A stretch of 64,000 bases of DNA from Streptococcus troglodytae (GTDB lineage: Bacteria > Bacillota > Bacilli > Lactobacillales > Streptococcaceae), in contig NZ_AP014612.1 in assembly GCF_002355215.1 (NCBI RefSeq), positions 1,922,001 to 1,986,000 of the forward strand, written 5' to 3'. Numbering within the stretch: the stretch's first letter is position 1; the number at the start of each line of letters is the position of its first letter. The notes under the pieces are model-generated. The model was not told where the DNA came from and searched no databases. It worked only from the letters and a program-made list of their open reading frames with translations. The position numbers and the translations under genes were made by a program. Positions 1 to 9,987 of the stretch are shown here, piece after piece.

Positions 1-1918
<1,918 letters not shown>

Positions 1919-1922
<4 letters not shown>

Positions 1923-2383
1923 AGATGGTATCCTTTTCTATCTAAACGTTGTAATATTTTGTGAAGCATACGGGCACGAATTTTAGGACTTTCATCCCCA
2001 AGAACATCTTCTCCTGAACTCGCCAAAATAATATTCCCTTCACGCTCACTAATAATGTTCTCATCAAAGAGAAGCTGAATAATATCTGTAAAAACCTGTT
2101 GGCTAATTTGTTCACCAATAGTCGCTTCTAAATCATTAAGCATCTGATGTTGGTCTGAAAAACGGATTTTAGCAATTCTAATATAACCGCCACCACCACG
2201 TTTACTTTCAACGGCATAACCACGGCTTTCTGTAAAACGCGTTTTAATGACATAATTAATCTGACTGGGAACAACACTAAAATTATCTGCCAGAACACTT
2301 CTTTTGATTTCCGCAAAACCTGACTGAGCTAAGATTTTTTTAATATATTCTTCAATACTGTCTGAAGTATTTTTTGACGTCAT
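1919..2383 (-). CDS. ctsR: CtsR, repressor of class III heat-shock genes
   Basis: Dimeric winged-helix repressor of clp genes. The 154 aa match the usual family length. The N-terminus ([14 protein letters not shown]...) and the basic wing with [10 protein letters not shown] are the classic CtsR DNA-binding signature. The start at 2383 has AAGGAG about 8 bases upstream. It is the first gene of the ctsR-clpC operon, and a CtsR-type tandem heptad lies just upstream, pointing to autoregulation. Confidence 0.95.
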
Positions 2384-2406
2384 GCTTCCAACTCCTTCCC
2401 AGTCAC

Positions 2407-2432
2407 TTTGACTATAACTGACTTTTATTATA
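2407..2432 (-). promoter_or_regulatory. ctsR promoter -10 and CtsR operator
   Basis: On the minus strand a TATAAT (2432-2427) is followed by two direct heptads, AGTCAGT-TAT-AGTCAAA (2423-2407). Their spacing of three bases is the known CtsR box arrangement (RGTCAAA-N3-RGTCAAA). The operator sits just downstream of the -10, so a bound repressor would block initiation. The -35 is weak. Confidence 0.75.
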
Positions 2433-2554
2433 TCAAAATCTTGGTTATTTTTAAATGAAAAGCACAGTCTAAACTTTTTTGAATATTACAGCTTGTCTTT
2501 CTGCCAAAGATAAGCTAAAATGAACTGTAATACAAAAGAGAGGTCTTAGATTGA

Positions 2555-3014
2555 ATGAATTATCTCATTACATTTATTATTTCCATGGTACCGCTAATCG
2601 AGCTTAGAGGGGCTGTCCCTTACGCTATCACTACTGGTATTCCTATGTGGCAAGCGATCTCCATTGGTGTTATTGGAAATATGCTCCCTGTTCCGATCAT
2701 CTTTTTCTTTGCCCGTCGTGTCTTAGAGTGGGGAGCCGACAAGCCAATTATTGGCAAGTTTTTTACTTGGTGTCTAAAAAAAGGTCACAGCGGCGGTGCT
2801 AAATTAGAAAAGGTAGCAGGAGAAAGAGGTGTTTTCCTTGCCCTTATGCTTTTTGTGGGCATCCCTATTCCAGGGACAGGAGCTTGGACAGGAACACTCG
2901 CTGCCAGCGTCCTGGACTGGAAATTTAAAACCAGTGGCTGTTGTTTTAGGCGTTATCTTAGCCGGAATCATTATGGCAGTCCTGACAACTATCGGTTTAA
3001 AGGCTTTTATTTAA
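2555..3014 (+). pseudogene. Small multidrug-export-like membrane protein (COG2426 type), frame broken near 2930
   Basis: Small integral membrane protein with several hydrophobic segments. It resembles the Sm_multidrug_ex/COG2426 group (opening MVPLIELRGAVPYAI, then PIPGTGAWTGTLAAS). An AGAGAGG site precedes the ATG at 2555. After ...VLDWKFK the frame switches: the opened frame runs on to 3103 with a non-membrane tail, while the neighbouring frame continues with PVAVVLGVILAGIIMAVL to a stop at 3014, the expected last helix. Restored, it would be about 152 aa. The shift is one extra base in AAAA at about 2929-2932, or two missing bases. It may be an assembly error or a real mutation. Transport function is unproven. 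Confidence 0.6.
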
Positions 3015-3041
3015 AAGCTTTTTTTAATTTAACTCAGAAAA

Positions 3042-3082
3042 ATCAAACGAGGCCATGGACTCTTGTCCCAGCCTCGTTTGAT
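3042..3082 (-). terminator. Hairpin ending the minus-strand exporter transcript
   Basis: A perfect 12-bp stem, ATCAAACGAGGC / GCCTCGTTTGAT, with a 17-base loop. On the minus strand it is followed by TTTTT (3041-3037), as in a rho-independent terminator for the exporter gene ending at 3220. It marks the left edge of the tetramic-acid cluster. Confidence 0.7.
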
Positions 3083-3219
3083 ATAAGGAAAAAGAATATT
3101 TGAGTTTTTAGAAGAGAAAAAGGATATCATATTCACTATTTTATCAATATAAAAAGTGATAAAAAGTGATAAAGTCTTAAAGTCCTCTTAGTTGCGCACA
3201 TCATATTTTAGCCAAAAAG

Positions 3220-5016
3220 CTAAATAGCTTGCTTTTCGATTGATGCATCGGATCTCTTCCTTTCCGTTAAAAAGGCAAGCGGTATACATACTAAAACAAT
3301 AATACCGCCAATATTAAAGACTTGATCAAAGGCCTTGCTTAATTCATCATTTTTTGATTGAGTAATAGCATGCAAGGAATCCGTTAGTTCTTTTTTCTGA
3401 GCTAATAACTGTATAGCTGAACTCATTTTCTTTTGACCTGCACTCAAAGTAGTTAGGCCTAATTTGATTTGCGGAATCGGAATAGTTGCGATAAGCTTTT
3501 CAGAACCATTGACTAACAATTTATTGGCATTATAAAGTTTACGATAGTCACTTCCTTTTTTAGGTTGAGGCAGTTGACTGGTATCACGCGCAGCCTTCTT
3601 AATTCTTTTAATCATGTGGCGTTGCTTACCAGATACCTTAGTGCTATCTTTAGACGTTTTAAAAGTAACTTTAATCTCTTCACGTGCAACTTTTTTTACT
3701 TTTGATGATAAAACATGTCTGTCAATTTGGTGATAGGCCGTATCTTTAATATTCGTTTTTGCTGTATTAATATTTCCATTTAAAATAGTTACCAGCAAGG
3801 CTATGCCTAGAGCTTGTCCAATATATCTAGAAGCATTAACAATACCAGAACCTATTCCTGTTTTAGTAACGGGTAAGTATTTTACTGAGGAGGTCAGTGA
3901 CATGGCCATAAAACCAAGTCCAAGTCCGATAATAATATTGCAGCAAATGATAATGCTCTTAGGGGTGTCATACTCAACAAGTCCCAGCATAAATAAACCG
4001 CCTGCTGTAACAACTATTCCAATACCAATTAATAATTTGGCACTAATTTTTTGATACATTTTTGTTGCTAAAGGCATGCTTACTGCGATAGCTAAAGATG
4101 CTGGAACTATTAAATAAGCCGAATGCAAAGCTGAGTAATTGCGAACATTTTGCAAGAAATAATTGACAACAAATGACGGAACAATAATGGCAAAGCCAAA
4201 AATCATATAAACAATGCTAGATGCTGTAAATGTCTTTTCTTTAAATAAAGTCAGCTCAATGATTGGTGATTTAACCTTTCTCTCAGTGAAAATAAGAAGA
4301 ATCAAACCTATCAAACTTGATACAAAGCTTGATACAATCATCTGAGAACTCCAGCCATATTCTCTACCTTCTAATAGCCCGAAAACGAGACCGCCTAATG
4401 TGATCGTCAAAAAAATCATTCCTAGCCAATCAATACTTTTTGAAATAGTCTTATCATAGGATTCCTTGGTTCCAATTAAAATAAGTAAGAATGCTAAAAT
4501 CGCTATTGGAATATTGATACCAAAAATCCAACGATAACTAGTCCAATTAATGATAACACCGCCAATAACCGGACCACCAGCTGCTGCCAGCGCCCCAAAG
4601 GCTCCCATAACAGCTGTAATACGACTTGTTTTTTCCTTTCCAAATAATTCAATTCCCATTGGTAAAACAATCGGAGTTAAAATGGCACCGCCTAGCCCTT
4701 GGAAAAAACGATAAATAATCAGAGGCAGTAAAGAGTTGGCAGTCATACAGGCAAATGAAAAGCCTCCAAACAGAACAACCCCGATTAACATGACTAATTT
4801 ACGGCCATAAATATCTGCTAACTTAGATACCGTAATAATAAAGACTGACATGGCTAAAACGTAAATGGTAGCAACCCAACTAGTATCCGTCAAGCCTGTA
4901 TGCAAATCATCCATGATATCTGGGATAGCAATGTTAACAATAGTCGCATCCAAAGCTCCCATAAACATCGCCAAGATGAGACCAATAAAACCTACAGTTT
5001 TTCTTGTATTTGACAT
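3220..5016 (-). CDS. DHA2-family 14-TM MFS exporter, probable tetramic-acid efflux and self-resistance
   Basis: Proton-coupled drug exporter in the membrane. The N-terminal half has motif A (KLADIYGRKLVML), motif C (GPVIGG) and the D1-like GALDATIVNIAIPDI. Length is 598 aa with about 14 hydrophobic segments, typical of DHA2 (QacA/EmrB type). A polar, lysine-rich stretch at about residues 412-566 separates the last two helices and probably lies outside the cell. It is transcribed divergently from a TetR gene and next to a tetramic-acid cluster, matching the place of the reutericyclin exporter/immunity gene. GAAAGGAAG precedes the ATG. Substrate is inferred from context. Confidence 0.85.
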   Translation of the reverse strand: MSNTRKTVGFIGLILAMFMGALDATIVNIAIPDIMDDLHTGLTDTSWVATIYVLAMSVFIITVSKLADIYGRKLVMLIGVVLFGGFSFACMTANSLLPLIIYRFFQGLGGAILTPIVLPMGIELFGKEKTSRITAVMGAFGALAAAGGPVIGGVIINWTSYRWIFGINIPIAILAFLLILIGTKESYDKTISKSIDWLGMIFLTITLGGLVFGLLEGREYGWSSQMIVSSFVSSLIGLILLIFTERKVKSPIIELTLFKEKTFTASSIVYMIFGFAIIVPSFVVNYFLQNVRNYSALHSAYLIVPASLAIAVSMPLATKMYQKISAKLLIGIGIVVTAGGLFMLGLVEYDTPKSIIICCNIIIGLGLGFMAMSLTSSVKYLPVTKTGIGSGIVNASRYIGQALGIALLVTILNGNINTAKTNIKDTAYHQIDRHVLSSKVKKVAREEIKVTFKTSKDSTKVSGKQRHMIKRIKKAARDTSQLPQPKKGSDYRKLYNANKLLVNGSEKLIATIPIPQIKLGLTTLSAGQKKMSSAIQLLAQKKELTDSLHAITQSKNDELSKAFDQVFNIGGIIVLVCIPLAFLTERKRSDASIEKQAI

Positions 5017-5085
5017 TAAGATGTCTTCCTTTCTTATTAAAATATGTCAAGATGAATAGCTTTAACGTTAATAGGTTGTAAAGTT

Positions 5086-5141
5086 ATTCTTAAAGAATTA
5101 TTAATAATATTATTGACAATTCATAAAAAAGAATATAACAT
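5086..5141. promoter_or_regulatory. Divergent exporter/TetR control region with palindromes
   Basis: A plus-strand promoter for the TetR gene is visible: TTGACA at 5113-5118, 17 bases, TAACAT at 5136-5141. Just upstream are a 13-base palindrome ATTCTT-A-AAGAAT (5086-5098) and a near-palindrome TTAATAATATTATT (5101-5114) that abuts the -35. The second also appears, with one base changed, in front of the biosynthetic operon (15861-15874). Another dyad, AACAA-G-TTGTT, is at 5170-5180. These are candidate TetR operators; binding is inferred. Confidence 0.45.
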
Positions 5142-5194
5142 TATAGGCAAAATAGCCATAACAAAATTGAACAAGTTGTTAAATTAAGGGAAAA

Positions 5195-5737
5195 ATGAGT
5201 AAAACAAGACAGACACACAGCATTGATCATTTAAAAGAAGCGTTGATTGATTTACTATTAGAAAAAGAATATCATAAAATAACTGTTGGCAATATTACTA
5301 AGAAAGCAAGGGTTAGCCGTGGTACTTTTTATCAGCACTTTCTTGATAAGGATGATTTAGCTTATACTATTGGTGAAGAAACCTTACAAAGATTTTGGAA
5401 TATCCTTGCTCAAAGGAACTTAGACAAAAGAGAAAAAGTTATAGAAGCTTTAGAACATATCCAATTGGATTTTAAACACTTTAAAGCTATCTCTCAAGCT
5501 TCTCATGTTCATTTTTCCAAAAAAGTTCAGGATCTCATAAAAAATATAATCAATAATAATCCTGCTTTAAAAAAGAGAATAAAAGAGCACACTAGAGTTG
5601 ATAATGATATTATTATTCAAGTTTTTTGTGCTTCATTTGAAACCATCATTTCAACTTGGATCAAAAACAGTTTAAAAGAGAGCCCTTCAGAAGTGGCTGA
5701 TACGATTATGAAAATTGAAGATATCTTTTGGAAATAA
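5195..5737 (+). CDS. TetR-family regulator next to the exporter
   Basis: 180-aa TetR regulator. The N-terminal helix-turn-helix is clear (KITVGNITKKARVSRGTFYQHFLDKDDL, about residues 28-55), followed by a helical ligand/dimer domain. It is divergent from the exporter across 178 bases containing palindromes, the usual layout for a repressor of its neighbour exporter. The start is the first ATG. The effector is unknown; a cluster product or intermediate is plausible. A strong terminator follows. Confidence 0.85.
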   Translation: MSKTRQTHSIDHLKEALIDLLLEKEYHKITVGNITKKARVSRGTFYQHFLDKDDLAYTIGEETLQRFWNILAQRNLDKREKVIEALEHIQLDFKHFKAISQASHVHFSKKVQDLIKNIINNNPALKKRIKEHTRVDNDIIIQVFCASFETIISTWIKNSLKESPSEVADTIMKIEDIFWK

Positions 5738-5750
5738 GAAATGAAACTAA

Positions 5751-5788
5751 AAAATGCTAATCTCGCTTAATAAGAGATTAGCATTTTT
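5751..5788 (+). terminator. Terminator after the TetR gene
   Basis: Stem AAAATGCTAATCTC / GAGATTAGCATTTT with a short loop and a T-run. The A-rich 5' side could also serve the convergent minus-strand TetR gene ending at 5879. Confidence 0.8.
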
Positions 5789-5878
5789 CATTTGTAGTCC
5801 TTCTTATCTTCCTTATATTTTTCAAAACAGTAATGAAGCAGAAGCAATCCCAGTTCTATCGTTATTTTATTGAATTTT

Positions 5879-6421
5879 TTATATAAAAATTTTATAAGAG
5901 GATAAGCTTTTGACAATTTCCTCTGCGAGATCTGCCGGTTCTAGCTGAAAATCATTTTCTAACCAATATAAGGAAATATTCCACACTCCGCCAATAACTG
6001 TCAAATCAGCAAACAGCTCATTTTCACTTGAGTTATGATGCCATGGCAAATCAGAATACGGCAATACTTTAAGAAATTTCTTTCTCTCTATATCAAGAGC
6101 AAAGTCCAATAAATTATGCCTTTTAAATAACTCCAAATAGTATTTATTCTTTTTCCAAAATTCAAAATAAATAACCAATAAACTGGTAAAATCCTCTATT
6201 TCCCTTTCATCAACAGCCAATAGATAAGCATCTAATAGATCTTCTATAAAAAACTGGACGATAGAATATTTATTTTTAAAGTAGCGATAAAATGTACTTC
6301 TAGATAGATTAGCTTCTCCGACTATTTCAGAAATGGTTATTGCATTAAAATTATCTTTTTCAAGCTTTTTAAAAAAAGTATCAGCAATTACCTTTTTTGA
6401 AGCATAAACTCTACTTGTCAT
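5879..6421 (-). CDS. Second TetR-family regulator of the cluster
   Basis: TetR-type regulator with helix-turn-helix NAITISEIVGEANLSRSTFYRYFKNK near the N-terminus. The start is placed at 6421 (MTSRVYASKK...), 180 aa, because AGGAGGAAA lies just upstream of that ATG. A longer frame to 6469 has no ribosome site. It is divergent from the HXXEE gene at 6551, so it probably controls that gene or the whole cluster. Reutericyclin-type clusters also carry TetR regulators. Confidence 0.85.
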   Translation of the reverse strand: MTSRVYASKKVIADTFFKKLEKDNFNAITISEIVGEANLSRSTFYRYFKNKYSIVQFFIEDLLDAYLLAVDEREIEDFTSLLVIYFEFWKKNKYYLELFKRHNLLDFALDIERKKFLKVLPYSDLPWHHNSSENELFADLTVIGGVWNISLYWLENDFQLEPADLAEEIVKSLSSYKIFI

Positions 6422-6483
6422 TACTTTCCTCCTGCTTATAAATGAGACATAATCATTAATTTGTAACATATAGCGATAGCTGC

Positions 6484-6512
6484 TTGATAATACAAATATG
6501 AAGGTATATAAT
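6484..6512 (+). promoter_or_regulatory. Promoter of the HXXEE gene
   Basis: TTGATA (6484-6489), 17 bases, TATAAT (6507-6512), about 38 bases before the ATG at 6551. It shares the intergenic region with the divergent TetR gene. Confidence 0.65.
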
Positions 6513-6550
6513 GCTTTTAGATTTAAAATAATAATGAAAGAGGGTTAAAA

Positions 6551-7054
6551 ATGAATCTATTATCTAATTATTTCATGTTACCGATACTTTTTATCTTACA
6601 CGATTTCGAAGAAATGATATTTGTTCCTTTATGGAAGAATAGTAAGAAAGTTCAGTCTTTAAACAAAACGGCGAAATTTTTTGGACGAGTTAATAATGGC
6701 TCTGCCTTTTCAATAGGAGTATTAGAAGAATTCGTTATATTGCTTATCATTTCAGCTATTTGCCAAGCAACTCATAACACTGAACTCTATCTAGGTTTTT
6801 GTATTGCCTATGCCTATCACTTTTTGATTCACTTTAGAATGTGTATTCAGTATAAAGGATATGTCCCAGGAATATATACCGTTATCCTTCAAATTCCAAT
6901 TATGGTCATCATTATTTTACATTACTGGAAAGTAGACATTTTTTTCATTTTCTATTTGATACCAATCATGCTTTTATCATACATAAATCTTTACATCATG
7001 CATAAAATCATGCCCTCTCTACAGCATTGGCTGTTAAACTTATTTAAAGGCTAA
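6551..7054 (+). CDS. mucF: HXXEE-domain membrane protein, probable reutericyclin N-acylase (MucF-like)
   Basis: 167-aa membrane protein with four or five hydrophobic segments. The family motif H-x-x-E-E is at residues 17-21 (HDFEE) just inside the first segment, with further histidines in the later helices. From memory, the S. mutans mutanocyclin cluster encodes an HXXEE protein, MucF, that removes the N-acyl chain of reutericyclin to give mutanocyclin; this gene has the motif and location expected of it. AAAGAGGG precedes the ATG. It has its own promoter and terminator. Symbol assigned by analogy. Confidence 0.7.
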   Translation: MNLLSNYFMLPILFILHDFEEMIFVPLWKNSKKVQSLNKTAKFFGRVNNGSAFSIGVLEEFVILLIISAICQATHNTELYLGFCIAYAYHFLIHFRMCIQYKGYVPGIYTVILQIPIMVIIILHYWKVDIFFIFYLIPIMLLSYINLYIMHKIMPSLQHWLLNLFKG

Positions 7055-7073
7055 AAATGTAGAAACCATAACC

Positions 7074-7106
7074 AGCTCACATCCAGACCTAAAGATGCGA
7101 GCTTTT
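7074..7106 (+). terminator. Terminator after the HXXEE gene
   Basis: Imperfect stem AGCTCACATC / GATGCGAGCT followed by TTTT. It separates the plus-strand gene from the convergent biosynthetic operon ending at 7243. Confidence 0.6.
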
Positions 7107-7242
7107 AATTTGTTCAAATTCTCTTTATTTCAGCCTTTTATTATCCGTTAACACTAATTACTACCTCCAAGCAGAATGATAGACATTCAAAGGTCTCTTC
7201 TAAAGCTTGTTCAGTAATTTTATATAAAATAGTCTCATACCC

Positions 7243-9984
7243 CTAAAATGATATTATTTCCTCTAAGTTGCTTTCGAAAATATCTGCTAAACGAGTTAAA
7301 TTGTCACTATTACTCATACTTGTAAAATGATTTCCCGAAACTTTAATCACATTTACATGACCCGAGGTATAGTTCTGCCAATCTTTAGCATCAGTTTTCT
7401 TCATATTCATATTAATATACATTTCTTCAGGCATATTTTCTTTTGCTGAAAATACAGTTATATCAGAGTTCACTACTTCTTTTGATTGATTTAATAAAGC
7501 AATATGATTGGCTTCCCAAATACCAAAGATATCTTTTAGATAATTCGTATCAAAGCTCTTAGGTAAAGCATTATTTTCTTTCATACTATTGATTATAGCT
7601 TCAATACTTGAGTAATCCTCAATATAGCTTAAATCCACATTAGAGTCTGTCGTTTTAGCAGACATAAAGCTTAATGCCAAAGGAAATATTTTTAAATAAG
7701 AATCTCCAGAAGGCTGCTTCTTAGGATATGCTTCTGGCACTAAGCTATCTATCATGTAAATTCTTTTAACTTCAAAACCATCTTTTTCCAATATTCTAGC
7801 CATTTCAATTGCTACATTCCCTCCAAATGAGTATCCTCCTAAAAGATATTTTCCTGTAGGTTGTATACTTCTTATTTGTTGGATATATATTTTAGAGAGT
7901 TCTGTAATATTTAGCCTGCTGTCAATAGTTTGAGGGAAAGAAATAGCATAAATATTAAAAAAATCTAAGTCAATATGTTTAAATAATTCTTTAAAGCAAA
8001 AAATACTGCCCCCTGCAGGATGTATTAAAAATAAATTTTTCGATCCTTTTTGCCCTTTATTTAAGCAATATACATTTGATAAATCAATATTAGATTGATC
8101 AGAGTATTGGAAATCATTTAAAATATGAGCTGCTAATTCCCTTGGAGTTGGGTAATCCAGAAGAGTATCTGTACCCAATTTAACATCAAATTTTTTATTG
8201 ATTCTATCAATTAAACCTACAGCAATTAGTGAGTCTCCATTTAATTCAAAGAAATCACTTGTCTCTAGAATCTCTTCTCCAAGTTCGTCTTCCCAAATAC
8301 TACAAATGTCAGAAATAATATCCGACTCAGTCAAGCCTCTATTTTTCGGTTTCGTAGCACTAGTGCTATTTGTCTTTTTCAACAAAGATCCATTCGGAAT
8401 TAAGGAATAATTTTGTTCATTAAACGCGTATGTTGGCAGTGAAATAAATCTTCCTTCTTGCACAGTGCTAGGACTTTTATCGGTAGTTTCACCATTAAAT
8501 AATTTCTCAATTAACTCTGGGATGCTAGCTGCTTCAAAATTATACTTATTTTCAAAATGTTTTCGACCTTCATTTAAAGTTCGTACAACATCAATTAAGT
8601 TAAGTTCAGAGTGCTCTTCTAGAAATGAGGCCAATTTATTCCTATAGTTATCCAGACTATTTTTACTTTTAGCAGATATCTGAATGACATACTCTTTGAA
8701 TTCTTCTTTTTTATCATTTTCCACAGATAAATCACTTTCTAAAATGACATGTACATTTGTACCCCCTATACCAAATGAGGAGACACCTACATAGTTTTTC
8801 TTATCTTTTGGAAGCTCAGTGTTGTTTTGCGGGTCTACAAATAAATGAGAACTTTCTAAATTAGCTTGAGGATTTTCTGAGGTAAATCCAATACTTTTTG
8901 GAACAATACTATTTTTTAGTATTAGAGCTCCTTTAATCAATCCTACAATTCCTGATGCTGTATCTAGATGACCAATATTAGATTTTACCGAACCTATTTT
9001 ATGAGGCTTTTGGAAATGATAGGCTTGCGACAACGCTCTAACTTCAATTGGATCTCCAATTTTGGTTCCTGTCCCGTGAGCCTCTATATAATCAATACAC
9101 TCAGGATCAACTTTAGAAGAAGCAATAGCATCTTTGATAGCTGCACGTTCTCCACGAATGGATGGAGCCGTATACCCAACTTTACTATTGCCATCATTGC
9201 TAATTCCAATACCAGAAATCACTGCATAAATATTATCATTATCCAATAATGCACGGTCATAAGGTTTTATAACAACTACTCCGCATCCATCTCCCTTAAT
9301 CATACCATCAGCATCTTTGTCAAAAGCCCTGAGTTGCCCGCTTCTAGAAAAAGTGGTTCCTTCTTTATAACTATAGCCACTAGCTAATGGAAAAGTGATA
9401 CTAATGCCTCCTACCAAGGCTAAATCACAAGTATCTGAATCCATATTGCGACAGGCTTCATTTAGTGCAACAAGGGCTGAAGAACAGCCACTTTGCACAG
9501 ACATAGACGGTCCTGTTAAATTTAACTTATAGGATACACGAGTAGCATTAAAGTCTGTTTCATTTCCAATATAAGTAGAGTAGTCAAATCTGATATTTAA
9601 GCCTTTACTCCTAAAGATATTAGATATTAGATAAGAGCTTTGTGCAGATGAAGCAAATACACCAATTCTGTCTTTACTATTTACTTGCGAAGCATCTTCT
9701 AAAGCCTCATAACAGCATTTTAAAAAAATACGCTGTTGAGGATCTGTTAATCTTGCTTCGGCAGCAGTCATTTTAAAGAGATCAATATCAAAATCATAAA
9801 CATTATCTATTGTTGAAGTCACTGGAATAAAATGTTCATCTTGAGAATAGGGACTTTCTTCTACTTCTTTATTACTTAATTTTCGAAATGACGACTTACC
9901 ATTTAACAAATTATCAAAAAATTGAGTCGGAGTATTAGCATCTGGGAAACGTCCTGCCATTCCAATAATTGCATATTTTTTCAT
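7243..9984 (-). CDS. Polyketide synthase module KS-T-TE without acyltransferase, tetramic-acid type
   Basis: 913-aa synthase that would extend an aminoacyl thioester with a malonyl unit and release it by ring closure. The ketosynthase spans about 1-420: nucleophile C167 in SVQSGCSSALVA, H303 in EAHGTGTKIGDP, H339 in KSNIGHLD. There is no acyltransferase domain, so malonyl loading must come in trans, perhaps from FabD. The carrier domain has S585 in LNGDSL. A thioesterase at about 640-910 has S719 in GYSFGG and would act as Dieckmann cyclase. It starts 3 bases after the synthetase stop. Domain order matches the reutericyclin/mutanocyclin PKS. Confidence 0.9.
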   Translation of the reverse strand: MKKYAIIGMAGRFPDANTPTQFFDNLLNGKSSFRKLSNKEVEESPYSQDEHFIPVTSTIDNVYDFDIDLFKMTAAEARLTDPQQRIFLKCCYEALEDASQVNSKDRIGVFASSAQSSYLISNIFRSKGLNIRFDYSTYIGNETDFNATRVSYKLNLTGPSMSVQSGCSSALVALNEACRNMDSDTCDLALVGGISITFPLASGYSYKEGTTFSRSGQLRAFDKDADGMIKGDGCGVVVIKPYDRALLDNDNIYAVISGIGISNDGNSKVGYTAPSIRGERAAIKDAIASSKVDPECIDYIEAHGTGTKIGDPIEVRALSQAYHFQKPHKIGSVKSNIGHLDTASGIVGLIKGALILKNSIVPKSIGFTSENPQANLESSHLFVDPQNNTELPKDKKNYVGVSSFGIGGTNVHVILESDLSVENDKKEEFKEYVIQISAKSKNSLDNYRNKLASFLEEHSELNLIDVVRTLNEGRKHFENKYNFEAASIPELIEKLFNGETTDKSPSTVQEGRFISLPTYAFNEQNYSLIPNGSLLKKTNSTSATKPKNRGLTESDIISDICSIWEDELGEEILETSDFFELNGDSLIAVGLIDRINKKFDVKLGTDTLLDYPTPRELAAHILNDFQYSDQSNIDLSNVYCLNKGQKGSKNLFLIHPAGGSIFCFKELFKHIDLDFFNIYAISFPQTIDSRLNITELSKIYIQQIRSIQPTGKYLLGGYSFGGNVAIEMARILEKDGFEVKRIYMIDSLVPEAYPKKQPSGDSYLKIFPLALSFMSAKTTDSNVDLSYIEDYSSIEAIINSMKENNALPKSFDTNYLKDIFGIWEANHIALLNQSKEVVNSDITVFSAKENMPEEMYINMNMKKTDAKDWQNYTSGHVNVIKVSGNHFTSMSNSDNLTRLADIFESNLEEIISF

Positions 9985-9987
9985 TGT

